Positions 16,709 through 25,545 of a stretch of 64,000 nucleotides of DNA are shown one piece after another. The notes under the pieces are model-generated. The model was not told the origin of the DNA and made no database searches. It saw only the letters and a program-made list of their open reading frames with translations. Position numbers and translations under genes: made by a program. This DNA comes from Embleya hyalina (lineage in GTDB: Bacteria > Actinomycetota > Actinomycetes > Streptomycetales > Streptomycetaceae), in contig NZ_BIFH01000019.1 in assembly GCF_003967355.1 (NCBI RefSeq), positions 248,001 through 312,000 on the forward strand, in the 5' to 3' direction. The number at the start of each line of letters is the position of its first letter. The stretch's first letter is position 1.

Positions 16709-17335
16709 TCACGCCGTGCCGCGGGGCTCGGGGTCGGCCGGTGCGCGCAGTCCGGTCAGGATGATGCGCAGGTTTCGGCGCCATTGGTCGGCGCTCGGTT
16801 CGAGGCCGATGGTGTGATCGGTGGGGATGGCCGTGGCGAGTACGAAGGGGACGTCGCGCCAGTCGATGTCGTCGCGGATGACGCGGGTTCGTTGGCCCCG
16901 GCGGACCAGGTGACGGACCGCCGCACCGAGGCGGGCGATGTGCGGCTCCAGGTCCAGGCGGTCCTCGCCGCGGCCCGACAACACGTCGTGCAGGCCGCAA
17001 CTCGACGTGCGCAGTCGTACGTACGTCTCGGCGAACTCGACGAATCCCTGCCACGCGTCGGGGGCGTCGAGCGCACTCCGGGCCCGTTCGGTCATCTCGT
17101 CGATGGTGTCGGTGAGGATGGCGACGAGCAGGGCGTCCAGTGACGGGATCCGGCGATACAGCGTGCCCAGGCCCACGCCCGCGCGTTGAGCGATGTCGCG
17201 GGTGGTGATGGCGAGTCCCTGCTCGTCCAACACCTGACGGGTCGCGGCGACCAGGCGCTCGACGTTGCGTCGTGCGTCCGCGCGCGGGCGGGTCTCGCCG
17301 TCGGCAAGCAGCGCGGCGACTGCGGATTCGTGCAC
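16709..17335 (-). CDS. TetR/AcrR-family transcriptional regulator
   Basis: Protein of 208 residues. The N-terminal helix-turn-helix is clear (ITTRDIAQRAGVGLGTLYRR, about residues 43-62), preceded by RADARRNVERLVAATRQVL. The C-terminal ligand domain has a run of helices and no recognisable subfamily signature. Divergent from a Gal80-like oxidoreductase gene at 17459, with a perfect 17-bp inverted repeat between the starts. It is therefore probably a local repressor of that gene and of itself. Confidence 0.85.
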   Translation of the reverse strand: MHESAVAALLADGETRPRADARRNVERLVAATRQVLDEQGLAITTRDIAQRAGVGLGTLYRRIPSLDALLVAILTDTIDEMTERARSALDAPDAWQGFVEFAETYVRLRTSSCGLHDVLSGRGEDRLDLEPHIARLGAAVRHLVRRGQRTRVIRDDIDWRDVPFVLATAIPTDHTIGLEPSADQWRRNLRIILTGLRAPADPEPRGTA

Positions 17336-17386
17336 GTCCGCAGCTTAGGCCGTATGCGGTCGGTCCGGTCCGGCGAGACGGGCAAG

Positions 17387-17441
17387 CGGGTCATCGTGTT
17401 CCGGTTCTGCTATCGTCAGACAAACGGAACACGATGACCCG
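17387..17441. promoter_or_regulatory. 17-bp perfect inverted repeat in divergent promoter region
   Basis: CGGGTCATCGTGTTCCG (17387-17403) is repeated in reverse complement at 17425-17441, separated by 21 bases. The repeat lies between the divergent TetR (start 17335) and oxidoreductase (start 17459) genes, and the right arm ends just before the ribosome site GGAGG (17447-17451). Two TetR dimers or one tetramer could bind. The assignment to the adjacent TetR protein is inferred. Confidence 0.75.
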
Positions 17442-17458
17442 GTTATGGAGGTACGAGC

Positions 17459-18553
17459 ATGCCCGAGCCGATCGGCGTCGGAATCCTCGGCGCGAACCCG
17501 GATCGAGGATGGGCCGCCCGCGCGCACATCCCCGCGATCTCCGCGTCGGAGCACTTCACGCTCGCCGCCGTCGCCACCACCCGCAAGGACAGCGCGGAGG
17601 CCGCCCGCGTGCGATTCGGCGCGCGCCACGCGTTCACCGACGCGCGCCGGCTCGCCGCGCATCCCGACGTCGACCTCGTGGTGGTCACGGTGAAGGTGCC
17701 GGCACACGTCGAACTGGTCACCGCCGCGCTCGACGCCGGCAAACACGTGTACTGCGAATGGCCCCTGGCCACCACGGCCGACGAGGCCGCCGCGCTCGCC
17801 GCCGCCGCGCGGCGGGCGGGTGTCCACGCCACCGTCGGCCTGCAGGCCCGGTTCTCGCCGGCCGTACTCCGGGCGCGGGCGACGATCGCCGAGGGCCGGC
17901 TCGGCACCGTGCAGTCGGCGACCGTGTACAGCTCCCGCGCCAAGGGCAACACCCGCGACGTCCCCGACTGGACGGCCTACACCTACGACCACCGCAACGG
18001 CGCCGGCCTGGTCGAGGTCCTCGGCGGACACGCCCTCGACCTCGTGCGATACCTGCTCGGACCGCTCCGTGACCTGACCGTGCGCACGGCCATCCGCACC
18101 GAGGGGCACAACGTCGCCGAAACCGGCGCGCCGATCACCGTCACCGCGCCCGACCAGTTCCTCGCCCACGCCGAAGTCGACGGCGGCGCGGTCGTGTCCG
18201 TCCACCTGCGGGACGGCGCCACGGCCACTCCCGGGACGCGGGTCGAGATCGCCGGCACCGCGTCGAACCTCCTTCTGACCTCCGCGCCCGAGCACGACCC
18301 GTGGGCCGCGCAGATGCAGATCGGCCGACTCGACCTGTACGAATCCCGTGCCGAACGGCCGGAGTGGACGCCCGTTCCACTCGACCCGGATCCCGCCGAG
18401 GCGTTGCCGATCGAGGCGGCCAACGTCGCGCGGATGTACGAGCGGCTCGCCGCCGACCTTCGCGAAGGCACGCACACCACGCCCGACTTTCACGCCGCCC
18501 GGGAACTGCACGCGCTCCTCGAGCGGGCACCCCGACCCCGCCTCCGGGCCTGA
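17459..18553 (+). CDS. Gfo/Idh/MocA-family oxidoreductase, Gal80-like
   Basis: Protein of 364 residues. The N-terminus VGILGANPDRGWAARAHIPA is the form seen in Gal80-like members of the family, and the EKP motif is changed to CEWPLATT, as in that group. The centre holds GAGLVEVLGGHALDLVRYLLG with the conserved Gly-His. Gal80 itself is a non-enzymatic regulator, whereas bacterial relatives are mostly uncharacterised. Whether this protein is an enzyme or a sensor is open. A strong ribosome site (GGAGG) lies 7 bases before the ATG. Monocistronic, divergent from the TetR gene. Confidence 0.8.
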   Translation: MPEPIGVGILGANPDRGWAARAHIPAISASEHFTLAAVATTRKDSAEAARVRFGARHAFTDARRLAAHPDVDLVVVTVKVPAHVELVTAALDAGKHVYCEWPLATTADEAAALAAAARRAGVHATVGLQARFSPAVLRARATIAEGRLGTVQSATVYSSRAKGNTRDVPDWTAYTYDHRNGAGLVEVLGGHALDLVRYLLGPLRDLTVRTAIRTEGHNVAETGAPITVTAPDQFLAHAEVDGGAVVSVHLRDGATATPGTRVEIAGTASNLLLTSAPEHDPWAAQMQIGRLDLYESRAERPEWTPVPLDPDPAEALPIEAANVARMYERLAADLREGTHTTPDFHAARELHALLERAPRPRLRA

Positions 18554-18770
18554 TCCCGGCCGCATCGTCGAGGACCGCCCAGGGCCCGTTTCGAGGGGCG
18601 CGCCGTGGACAGTTCGGACATCGTGCGGACTCGCCGGCGCCGACCGTCCGTCGGCCGTCCGTCGCGGACACGTGGACGTCCCGGCGCTCTCTCGCCGACC
18701 CACCGTGAGAGGTGGGCGTCGGACCTCCGTCCTCCGTGACCGCCCGGCGCTCGCGCGCCCGGCCCCGGAA

Positions 18771-19451
18771 TCAGCCGCGGCGTGAGGGGACCAAGCCCGC
18801 GTCGTAGGCGGCGATGGCCGCCTCGACCCGGTTGCGGGCGCCCAGTTTCGCGAGTACCGCGCTCACGTGTGCCTTCACCGTGCCCTCGACCAGGTGCAGT
18901 CGGCTCGCGATCTCTGCGTTGGACAGCCCCGTCCCGAGCCCGGCCAGGACCTCGCGCTCCCGATCCGTGAGCCGCTCCAGCGAGCGGTGGGGATGTGCCG
19001 CGCGGTGCGCGCGCATTCCGGCGACGACCCGACCCGCGACCCGAGGGGACAGGTAGGCCCCACCGGCCCCCACCGCACGTACCCCGTTGAGCAGTTCCCT
19101 CGGGTCGTCCGCCTTCAGCAGGAAGCCGTCGGCGCCCTCCTCCAAGGCACGGGTGATGTACTCGTCCTGACCGAAGGTCGTCAGCATGACGACACCGGTC
19201 GCGGTCCGCTCCCGGTGGAGCAGCGCCGCCGCCGTGAGCCCGTCCAGGCCGGGCATTTGGATGTCCAACAGGACCACATCGGGCCGATGCCGGCGGGCGA
19301 GCGCGACGGCCTCGTGCCCGTCACTCGCCTCGGCGACCACCTCGATGTCCGAAGCTCTGGCCAGGATGGCCAGCACCCCCGCCCGGACCATCGCCTCGTC
19401 GTCGGCCACCAGGACTCGGACCGGCCGATCGCCGGGTGTGGTAACTGCCAT
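18771..19451 (-). CDS. NarL/LuxR-type response regulator
   Basis: Protein of 226 residues. The receiver domain has the acidic pocket VADDEAMVR, phospho-acceptor Asp63 in VVLLDIQMPG and the conserved Lys in FLLKADD. The C-terminal LuxR helix-turn-helix (residues about 155-220) reads LTDREREVLAGLGTGLSNAE and so on to VKAHVSAVLAKLG. It is divergent from an ABC exporter and histidine kinase gene set. The kinase at 21603 is of the matching HisKA_3 class, so the two very likely form a two-component system that controls the exporter. Confidence 0.9.
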   Translation of the reverse strand: MAVTTPGDRPVRVLVADDEAMVRAGVLAILARASDIEVVAEASDGHEAVALARRHRPDVVLLDIQMPGLDGLTAAALLHRERTATGVVMLTTFGQDEYITRALEEGADGFLLKADDPRELLNGVRAVGAGGAYLSPRVAGRVVAGMRAHRAAHPHRSLERLTDREREVLAGLGTGLSNAEIASRLHLVEGTVKAHVSAVLAKLGARNRVEAAIAAYDAGLVPSRRG

Positions 19452-19702
19452 GCGGGGAGCCTACGGTCGGCGTGCCGCGGCGCGGACGGGGAGAGCCCGG
19501 ATCCGCCCCGAGCCGGGGTCCACCCCCGACGAAGGGCAGGACATCCCTGCCGTTCGACCGATGGGCACCGGCACCGCGGATTCCTTAGCGTCGCTTTCGT
19601 ACGAGAAACGAAGCGGACTACCGGGGCCCATCGTGCGTCGGTGTGCGCCGCTCGACTTCCGCGAACCCGCCTCCGCGGTCGGCGGCCGACACGAAGGACT
19701 CC

Positions 19703-20674
19703 GTGATCACCGTCCGAGGACTCACCAAACGCTACGGCCACACCCTCGCCGTGGACGACCTGACCTTCGATGTCCGGGCCGGCCGGGTGACCGGCTTCCT
19801 CGGCCCCAACGGGGCCGGTAAATCCACCACCATGCGGATGATCCTGGGCCTGGACCACCCCACGCGCGGCGACGCCCTGATCGCCGGCCGGCCGTACGCA
19901 AGCCTGCGGCGGCCGCTGTGCGAGGTCGGCGCGATGCTGGATGCCCGGGCCGTGCACCCGGCCCGTTCCGGCCGCGCGCACCTCGTCGCCCAGGCCCGGG
20001 CCAACGGAATCCCGCCACGGCGCGTGGACGAGGTTCTGGAACGCGTGGGCCTGACCAAGGCCGCCCGGCGACCCGCCGGCACGTACTCGCTCGGCATGAG
20101 CGGGCGACTGGGGGTGGCGGGCGCGCTGCTCGGCGATCCGTCCGTGCTCGTCCTGGACGAGCCGGTCAACGGCCTCGACCCGGACGGCGTCCGGTGGATC
20201 CGCCGGCTGGTCCGTGAGCAGGCGGCGCAAGGACGCACCGTGTTCCTCTCCAGCCACCTGATGAGCGAGATGCAGCTGACGGCCGACCACCTCGTCGTCA
20301 TCGGACGTGGCCGGCTTCTGGGCGACACCTCCATGACGGCGTTCCTCGCCGCCGCGTCTCCGGCGTCGGCGCGCGCGGTGGTGCCCGACCCCGAGGACAG
20401 AGCGGCGCTGATCCGTTGCCTGACGAACGTCGACGGGGTGAACGTCGAGACGTCCGCGTCCGGCGAACTCATCGTCGAGGGCCGCACCGCCGCCGAGATC
20501 GGCGACCTGGCCCACCACCGCCGAGTCCGGTTGCACCAGCTGAGCGACGTCGAAGTCTCGTTGGAGCAGGCGTACATGGACCTGACCGCACGCAGCGTCG
20601 AGTACACCACGAGCGGCAGCGCCGCGGAGACGACCGCCGCGCTCGCGAAGCCGAGTCGCGGGGGACGACCGTGA
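19703..20674 (+). CDS. ABC transporter ATP-binding protein (drug/bacitracin-exporter type)
   Basis: Protein of 323 residues. Walker A GPNGAGKSTT (about 34-43), Walker B VLVLDEP followed by the D-loop, and the switch His in FLSSHLMSEM are intact. The signature is SLGMSGRLG rather than the usual SLGMRQRLG. The C-terminal 100 residues form the extension typical of BcrA/DrrA-type exporters. Start at GTG 19703 with AAGGAC upstream; an earlier in-frame start at 19643 would add a low-complexity leader. It overlaps the membrane-protein gene by 4 nt (GTGA). Confidence 0.9.
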   Translation: MITVRGLTKRYGHTLAVDDLTFDVRAGRVTGFLGPNGAGKSTTMRMILGLDHPTRGDALIAGRPYASLRRPLCEVGAMLDARAVHPARSGRAHLVAQARANGIPPRRVDEVLERVGLTKAARRPAGTYSLGMSGRLGVAGALLGDPSVLVLDEPVNGLDPDGVRWIRRLVREQAAQGRTVFLSSHLMSEMQLTADHLVVIGRGRLLGDTSMTAFLAAASPASARAVVPDPEDRAALIRCLTNVDGVNVETSASGELIVEGRTAAEIGDLAHHRRVRLHQLSDVEVSLEQAYMDLTARSVEYTTSGSAAETTAALAKPSRGGRP

Positions 20675-21480
20675 CCGTCCCGGCGACACCCGTCAGGGGC
20701 ACGGACCCGCCACACACCGTCCCCGGGACTCCCGACCGGGGCGCCCCCGGAGGCTTCGCCGGGGCCGTCGCCGCCGAGTGGACCAAACTGTGGTCCGTCC
20801 GAGCACCCTGTCTCGCTCTTGCGGCGGGCCTGGCGATCACCGGTGTCTTCACCTACTACTACGCTTCGATCGCCCGCATCAACGAGCATCCGGTACAGCC
20901 CGTCGGGAACGCGGCGGCCTCCTCCGTCGCGCTCGTCCAGTTCACCGTCGTCGTCCTGGCCACGGTCGCGGTCACCTCCGAGTACACGACGGGCAGCGTG
21001 CGGGGTTCCCTGCTGTCGGTGCCCGCGCGGCATCGGATCCACGCCGCGAAGGCCCTGGTGGCGGCCGTGGTCGCGTTCGTCGCCGGCACCACGTTCGCCG
21101 TCGTGGGTGCGGCGGTGGCCTGGGTGGGGTTCGACGGACGGGCCTCCTTCGCGGCCGGCCCGAGCCTTCGTCAGGTCCTCGCGATCGGTCTCTACGAGGC
21201 GTTGGTCGCCGTGCTGAGCACCGGGGTGGCGTTCGCCACGCGTCATCCGGCGGGCGCTCTCGCGATCCTGGCCACACTCCTGTGGGCGCTGCCCGGCATC
21301 CTCCTGGGCCTGGGCGGCCGGACGCTCGCGGACCGGTTGCCGCACGGTGCGGGCGACCACTTCACGCGTCTCGAGCCCGAGGCGCCGTACGGGCCGGTAC
21401 CGGCGGTGCTGATCGTGGCGGCGTGGGCCGCGGCCGCGCACCTGATCGGCCTGTACGTGCTGCGTCGACGGGACGCCTGA
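20671..21480 (+). CDS. ABC-2-type transporter membrane protein
   Basis: Protein of 269 residues with about six membrane helices. After a polar N-terminus comes the amphipathic GAVAAEWTKLWSVRAP typical of this group, then helices including ALAAGLAITGVFTYYY, LVQFTVVVLATVAVTSEY and a C-terminal VLIVAAWAAAAHLIGLYVL. The motif TSEYTTGSVRGSLL between helices is a conserved feature of ABC-2 exporter permeases. Starts within the stop of the ATPase gene, so the two subunits are coupled. Substrate unknown; self-protection against a peptide or drug is typical. Confidence 0.9.
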   Translation: MTVPATPVRGTDPPHTVPGTPDRGAPGGFAGAVAAEWTKLWSVRAPCLALAAGLAITGVFTYYYASIARINEHPVQPVGNAAASSVALVQFTVVVLATVAVTSEYTTGSVRGSLLSVPARHRIHAAKALVAAVVAFVAGTTFAVVGAAVAWVGFDGRASFAAGPSLRQVLAIGLYEALVAVLSTGVAFATRHPAGALAILATLLWALPGILLGLGGRTLADRLPHGAGDHFTRLEPEAPYGPVPAVLIVAAWAAAAHLIGLYVLRRRDA

Positions 21481-21602
21481 CCCCGGCGCCGCCGGCGGCC
21501 CGAAGAGCTCGCCGGGCCCACTCCCGAGCCGGGCGTCGGGGGACGTCCCACAGAATCGACCCGAACAGTGAAGACACGAGCCGGAAGGACGGTCGACGCA
21601 AC

Positions 21603-23276
21603 ATGCCGTACATACGAATGCCCTCGGTCGGACTCGTGTGCGGCGACGTGGCCCTGTGGAGCGTGCTCGCCGCCGCCACCGGCTACGGGTTCCGGGACGC
21701 GGGCGCGGTGGCCTCGCCGGTCCGGGACCTGGGTCTGCCGCTGGCCGTCCTGGCGGTGGCCGTGCCGCTGTCCCGCCGCCGGCCGGGGACCGCGGTCGTC
21801 CTGGTCAACGGACTGTGCGCGCTGGGTATGGCCGACACGGCCACCCCCGCGAACGCCCAAGTCCTCTCGCTGGCCGCCCTGAGCTGTCTGCTGGGGGCCC
21901 GGGTCTCCGCCGCATGGCGCCCGCTCCTGGTGCTGGCCGGCTGCCTCGCCGTCGATCTCGCGACGTGCGCGGTGCTGCGGACGCAGGCCGTGTGGTGGCT
22001 CTACGCGTCGACCGTGCTGCCCGCCGCTCTCCTGTTGCCCTGGCTGGTCGGACGGCACTGGCGTGGCCGGCGCGAACTGGTCCGGGAAGGCTGGCGGTTG
22101 GCCCGCAGTCTGGAGGAGCGCCAGCACCTGGTCGCGGAGCAGGCGCGGTTGACCGAACGCGCGGACATCGCGGCGGACATGCACGATTCCCTCGGGCACG
22201 CGCTGAGCCTGGTAGCCCTGCGCGCCGGCGCGCTGGAACTCTCTCCCGACCTCACGGACCGCGACCGCACCGACCTCGCCGAACTGCGCGGGACGATCGC
22301 GGACGCCGTGGAGCAACTGCGCCAGACCGTCGCGGTCCTGCACGACCCGGCCGGAAGGGGCCTGCCCGTCACCGACACCGTCGAGGACCTCCTCGCACGG
22401 GCGGCCGCCTCCGGTGTGCCGGTGTACTGGGAACGGCACGGGGCGATGCCCGTACTGTCCGCCCTGGTTCAAGGGGGTATCTACCGGGCGGTGCAGGAGG
22501 CGCTCACCAACGCGGTGAAGCACGCGCCGGACGGTGAGATCCGGGTGCGGATCTCACACGAGGCCGACCGTACCCGCGTGAGCGTCGTGAACGCCGCTCC
22601 GCCGGCCGACCGGCCGGCGTTCGCGGCCGAGGGCCCGATGGCCGGCGCCGGTGGCCGGGGCCTGACGGGGCTCAGGGAGCGGGTGACAGTACTCGGCGGT
22701 TCCCTGCGGACCGGCCCGTACCGGGGCGGATTTCGCGTCACCGCCGTCCTCCCGCACCAGGTCGCGGCCTCGCCGAGGGCACGATCGGGGACGGTGCCCG
22801 CCCCCCGCGGGCCGCACGCGGGATCCGCCCACCCGAGTACGGACGCCGTCGTACCGGAGTCCGTCGAACGGCTCGCCTCCGTACGACGTGCCGCCCGTTG
22901 CCGCTCCGTCGCCGCCTTCGCGGCTCCTGTCGTCGCGGCCGCCTTCTTCGTACCCTCGGCCGTCTACCTGGCGTGGCAGTTGACGACCAGCGTGCTGCCG
23001 CCGTCCCGGTTCGACGAGCTGACCATCGGCCGACCCCGCGCCGAACTCGCTTCCCTGCTGCCGGACCACGCCTACCCCTACCCGCCCGACCACGCGCGTT
23101 CCGCACCTCGACCACCCGGTGTCCGCTGCGAGTTCTACCGATCCGGTCGTGATCTGTCGACCGAGGTGGACCTCTACCGGCTCTGCTGGTCCGGCGACAC
23201 GCTGGCGACCAAGGACATCATTCCCGCGAGCCGGCCGACGGATCCGCGACCACCGTCCGTACCGAGGAGGAGCTGA
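21603..23276 (+). CDS. Histidine kinase (HisKA_3) with unusual C-terminal membrane-anchored domain
   Basis: Protein of 557 residues, about 150 longer than usual. Residues 1-150 hold four to five membrane helices. The dimerisation/phospho-acceptor region DMHDSLGHALSL contains His194, and the ATPase domain has EALTNAVKHAP (about 299-309) and a G-box GAGGRGLTGLRER. After the ATPase domain, at about residue 385, the chain continues with a Pro-rich linker, one more membrane helix (about 436-460) and a roughly 100-residue exterior domain with two Cys (509, 528). This tail is absent from typical NarX/DesK-type kinases. The start ATG has only a distant ribosome site (GGAAGGA). Partner of the response regulator at 18771. 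Confidence 0.85.
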   Translation: MPYIRMPSVGLVCGDVALWSVLAAATGYGFRDAGAVASPVRDLGLPLAVLAVAVPLSRRRPGTAVVLVNGLCALGMADTATPANAQVLSLAALSCLLGARVSAAWRPLLVLAGCLAVDLATCAVLRTQAVWWLYASTVLPAALLLPWLVGRHWRGRRELVREGWRLARSLEERQHLVAEQARLTERADIAADMHDSLGHALSLVALRAGALELSPDLTDRDRTDLAELRGTIADAVEQLRQTVAVLHDPAGRGLPVTDTVEDLLARAAASGVPVYWERHGAMPVLSALVQGGIYRAVQEALTNAVKHAPDGEIRVRISHEADRTRVSVVNAAPPADRPAFAAEGPMAGAGGRGLTGLRERVTVLGGSLRTGPYRGGFRVTAVLPHQVAASPRARSGTVPAPRGPHAGSAHPSTDAVVPESVERLASVRRAARCRSVAAFAAPVVAAAFFVPSAVYLAWQLTTSVLPPSRFDELTIGRPRAELASLLPDHAYPYPPDHARSAPRPPGVRCEFYRSGRDLSTEVDLYRLCWSGDTLATKDIIPASRPTDPRPPSVPRRS

Positions 23277-23353
23277 ACCGGAACGATCCGGGGCCGGCGA
23301 AGATCACCACCGACCGACAGGTCGAGCGACATCGAGTGAGAGGACGAGATCAC

Positions 23354-24019
23354 GTGGACGTGTATGAAGCCGTGGACGGTCGCCGAGCCGTGCGCGCCTT
23401 CGGCGACGAGCCGGTACCCCATGAGGTACTCGAACGCGTGCTGACCGCGGCGACGCGGGCTCCGTCGAGCGGGAACCTCCAGCCGTGGCACACCTATGTC
23501 GTGGCCGGCGAGCCCCTGGCCGAACTGAAGAGGCGCGCGACGGCCAGGGCACTCGCGGGCGACCCGGGCGACGAGCGGGAGTATCCGATGTACCCGGCCG
23601 AACTGGCCCCGCCGTATACGGAACGCTTCGCCGCCGCGGCCGCCCAGCGCTACGAAGCGTTGGGCATCGAGCGCGACGACCCCGAACGGCCCATGAAGAT
23701 CGCCGCCTTGAACTCGCAGGCATTCGGGGCGCCGGTCGTGCTGTTCTGCTACCTCGACCGGACGATGGGTCCCGGGCAGTGGGCGGACGCGGGGATGTAC
23801 CTGCAGACGGTCATGCTGTTGCTGAGAGCGGAGGGGCTGCACAGCTGTCCGCAGGTGATGTGGACGATGTATCGCAAGACGGTCGGCGAGATGGTCGGAG
23901 CCGACGAGAGGCTCGTGCTGTTCTGCGGTGTCTCCGTGGGATACGAGAAGGAAGGGGCGCCACGCCCGCGCACCGGGCGGGCGGACACGACGGAAACAGT
24001 GAGCTTCATCGGAATGTGA
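23354..24019 (+). CDS. Nitroreductase-family FMN oxidoreductase
   Basis: Protein of 221 residues. FMN-binding motifs are RRAVRAF near the N-terminus, APSSGNLQPWHTYVV at about 35-49 and the C-terminal TVSFIGM. The length is standard. These enzymes reduce nitro compounds, quinones or related substrates with NAD(P)H in the cytoplasm. GTG 23354 was selected as start with GAGAGGA about 10 bases upstream; another in-frame GTG at 23336 is possible. It follows the histidine kinase by 77 bases, so it could be part of the same transcript. Confidence 0.85.
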   Translation: MDVYEAVDGRRAVRAFGDEPVPHEVLERVLTAATRAPSSGNLQPWHTYVVAGEPLAELKRRATARALAGDPGDEREYPMYPAELAPPYTERFAAAAAQRYEALGIERDDPERPMKIAALNSQAFGAPVVLFCYLDRTMGPGQWADAGMYLQTVMLLLRAEGLHSCPQVMWTMYRKTVGEMVGADERLVLFCGVSVGYEKEGAPRPRTGRADTTETVSFIGM

Positions 24020-24355
24020 CCGTCGGACGGTCGGGGCGACGGGCGGCGTCTCGTACACGGGCGAGCCGTTCGACGGACTCGGCGTCGGTCCCGATCCCGG
24101 CCTCGGGAGCGGTGGGCTCGGGTGGGGAAGTCGAGCAGGATCTGTCGGCCGGCCCGGGATGTGAGGCTGCCGTACGCGTCGTCGAAGGGCGGTTTCCCGA
24201 CCTCGGTCGGGACGCCGTGCTTCCGGTCGGTGGCGTTCGGCCTGGTCGCCGGGTAGCCGAGTCGGGTGAACACCTGGCTCAGGGAGACGTCGACGCCCGC
24301 TGGGGGCCGGCCGAGAGGGGCCGGCCCGCGGCGGGCTTCGGGTGGGGCGGCTCGG
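24020..24355. other. Convergent intergenic region
   Basis: 336 bases between the nitroreductase and the aldo/keto reductase, both pointing inward. Apart from the hairpin at 24304-24327 no feature is supported. Confidence 0.5.
24304..24327 (-). terminator. Hairpin terminator after aldo/keto reductase
   Basis: GGGCCGGCC (24304-24312) and GGCCGGCCC (24319-24327) form a 9-bp perfect stem with a 6-base loop, 28 bases beyond the minus-strand stop. It may act in both directions. Confidence 0.6.
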
Positions 24356-25186
24356 TCAGTTGAACCGGTCCGGGTGGGGGCCGGTGCGCAGGCCGCGGTC
24401 GCCGGCGGCGATGGCGGCCATGTCCTCGTCGGTCAGCCGGAAGTCGAAGACGTCGAGGTTCTGGCGGATGCGCGCCGGGGTGACGGACTTCGGGATGACG
24501 ATGTTGCCGAGCTGGAGGTGCCAGCGCAGGACCACCTGGGCCGGCGACTTGCCGGTGCGGACGGCGATCGAGGTGATCGCCGGGTCGTCCAGGACGGCGC
24601 CCTGGGCGAGCGGGCTCCACGCCTCGGTGGCGATGCCGTGCTCGGCGTGGAAGGCGCGCAACTCGGCCTGCTGGAGGCCCGGGTGCAGCTCGACCTGGTT
24701 GACGGCGGGCACCAGCGAGCCGTTGTCCAGCAGGCGCCGGAGGTGGGCGGGCTGGAAGTTGGACACGCCTGCCGCGCGGATGCGGCCCTCCTCGGCGAGG
24801 CGCTCGATGGCGCGCCAGGAGTCGAGGTAGAGGTCGCCCTCGGGGGCGGGCCAGTGGATCAGGTACAGGTCGACCGTGTCGAGGCCGAGTTTGCCGAGAG
24901 CGGTGTCGAAGGCGCGCAGGGTCTTGTCGTAGCCCTGGTCGGCGTTCCACAGCTTGGTGGTGACGAACAGTTCCTCGCGCGACAGCCCGGACGCGGCCAG
25001 GGCGCGGCCGACGCCGGTCTCGTTGCCGTAGATCGCGGCGGTGTCGATGCTGCGGTAGCCGGCCTCCAGGGCGGAGGTGACGGCGGTGGTGGTCTCGTTG
25101 TCGGGGACCTGGAAGACGCCGAAGCCGAGCTGGGGGATCTCGACGCCATTGTTGAGCTTCACGGTGGGGACGATGGGGTTGTTCAT
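24356..25186 (-). CDS. Aldo/keto reductase
   Basis: Protein of 276 residues, typical of the 2,5-diketo-gluconate reductase branch. The catalytic tetrad is present in order: Asp and Tyr in SIDTAAIYGNE, Lys in FVTTKLWN and His in LYLIHWP. NADPH-binding residues follow in IVIPKSVTPARI. Last gene of a minus-strand operon after SnoaL-like and GlcG-like genes; the gap to the SnoaL-like stop is 11 nt. It likely reduces a carbonyl compound. The MFS pump upstream and MarR control suggest detoxification. Confidence 0.9.
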   Translation of the reverse strand: MNNPIVPTVKLNNGVEIPQLGFGVFQVPDNETTTAVTSALEAGYRSIDTAAIYGNETGVGRALAASGLSREELFVTTKLWNADQGYDKTLRAFDTALGKLGLDTVDLYLIHWPAPEGDLYLDSWRAIERLAEEGRIRAAGVSNFQPAHLRRLLDNGSLVPAVNQVELHPGLQQAELRAFHAEHGIATEAWSPLAQGAVLDDPAITSIAVRTGKSPAQVVLRWHLQLGNIVIPKSVTPARIRQNLDVFDFRLTDEDMAAIAAGDRGLRTGPHPDRFN

Positions 25187-25197
25187 GGTGCGCGCTT

Positions 25198-25545
25198 TCA
25201 AAGGGGGCGGTCGGTGAGGGTGTAGCGGACGGTCTGGGCGCTGATGAGTCCGTCGCGGAAGACGAACGTGTCGGTGCCGTCGGTGACCCGGTGGGTGACG
25301 GTGGCGGCGGTCCACCGGAGGAACAGCACACCGCCCGCGAACCGCGGGTCCAGGTGCCAGTCGGCATCCGGGAGATCGGCCAGGAGGCGGCCGATGACCC
25401 GCCGGACCCCGTCGTGGCCGCGGAACGCGCCCTCGGGGGTGATGAGGACGGTGTCCTCGGTGTAGTTCCCGGCGATGTGGTCGAGGTCCCCGGTGCCCAG
25501 ACGCCGACCGTGGTCGGCGAAGACCTCCTGCGGGGTGCGGGTCAC
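25198..25545 (-). CDS. SnoaL/NTF2-like small protein
   Basis: Protein of 115 residues with the NTF2-like cone pattern: N-terminal helix (PQEVFADHGRRLGTGDLDHIA), then DTVLITPEGAFRGHDGVRRVIGRLL and four beta strands ending in FVFRDGLISAQTVRYTL. Members bind or isomerise small hydrophobic molecules or have no known activity. The ATG overlaps the stop of the GlcG-like gene by 4 nt. Function here is unknown; its coupling to a reductase suggests a shared substrate. Confidence 0.75.
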   Translation of the reverse strand: MTRTPQEVFADHGRRLGTGDLDHIAGNYTEDTVLITPEGAFRGHDGVRRVIGRLLADLPDADWHLDPRFAGGVLFLRWTAATVTHRVTDGTDTFVFRDGLISAQTVRYTLTDRPL

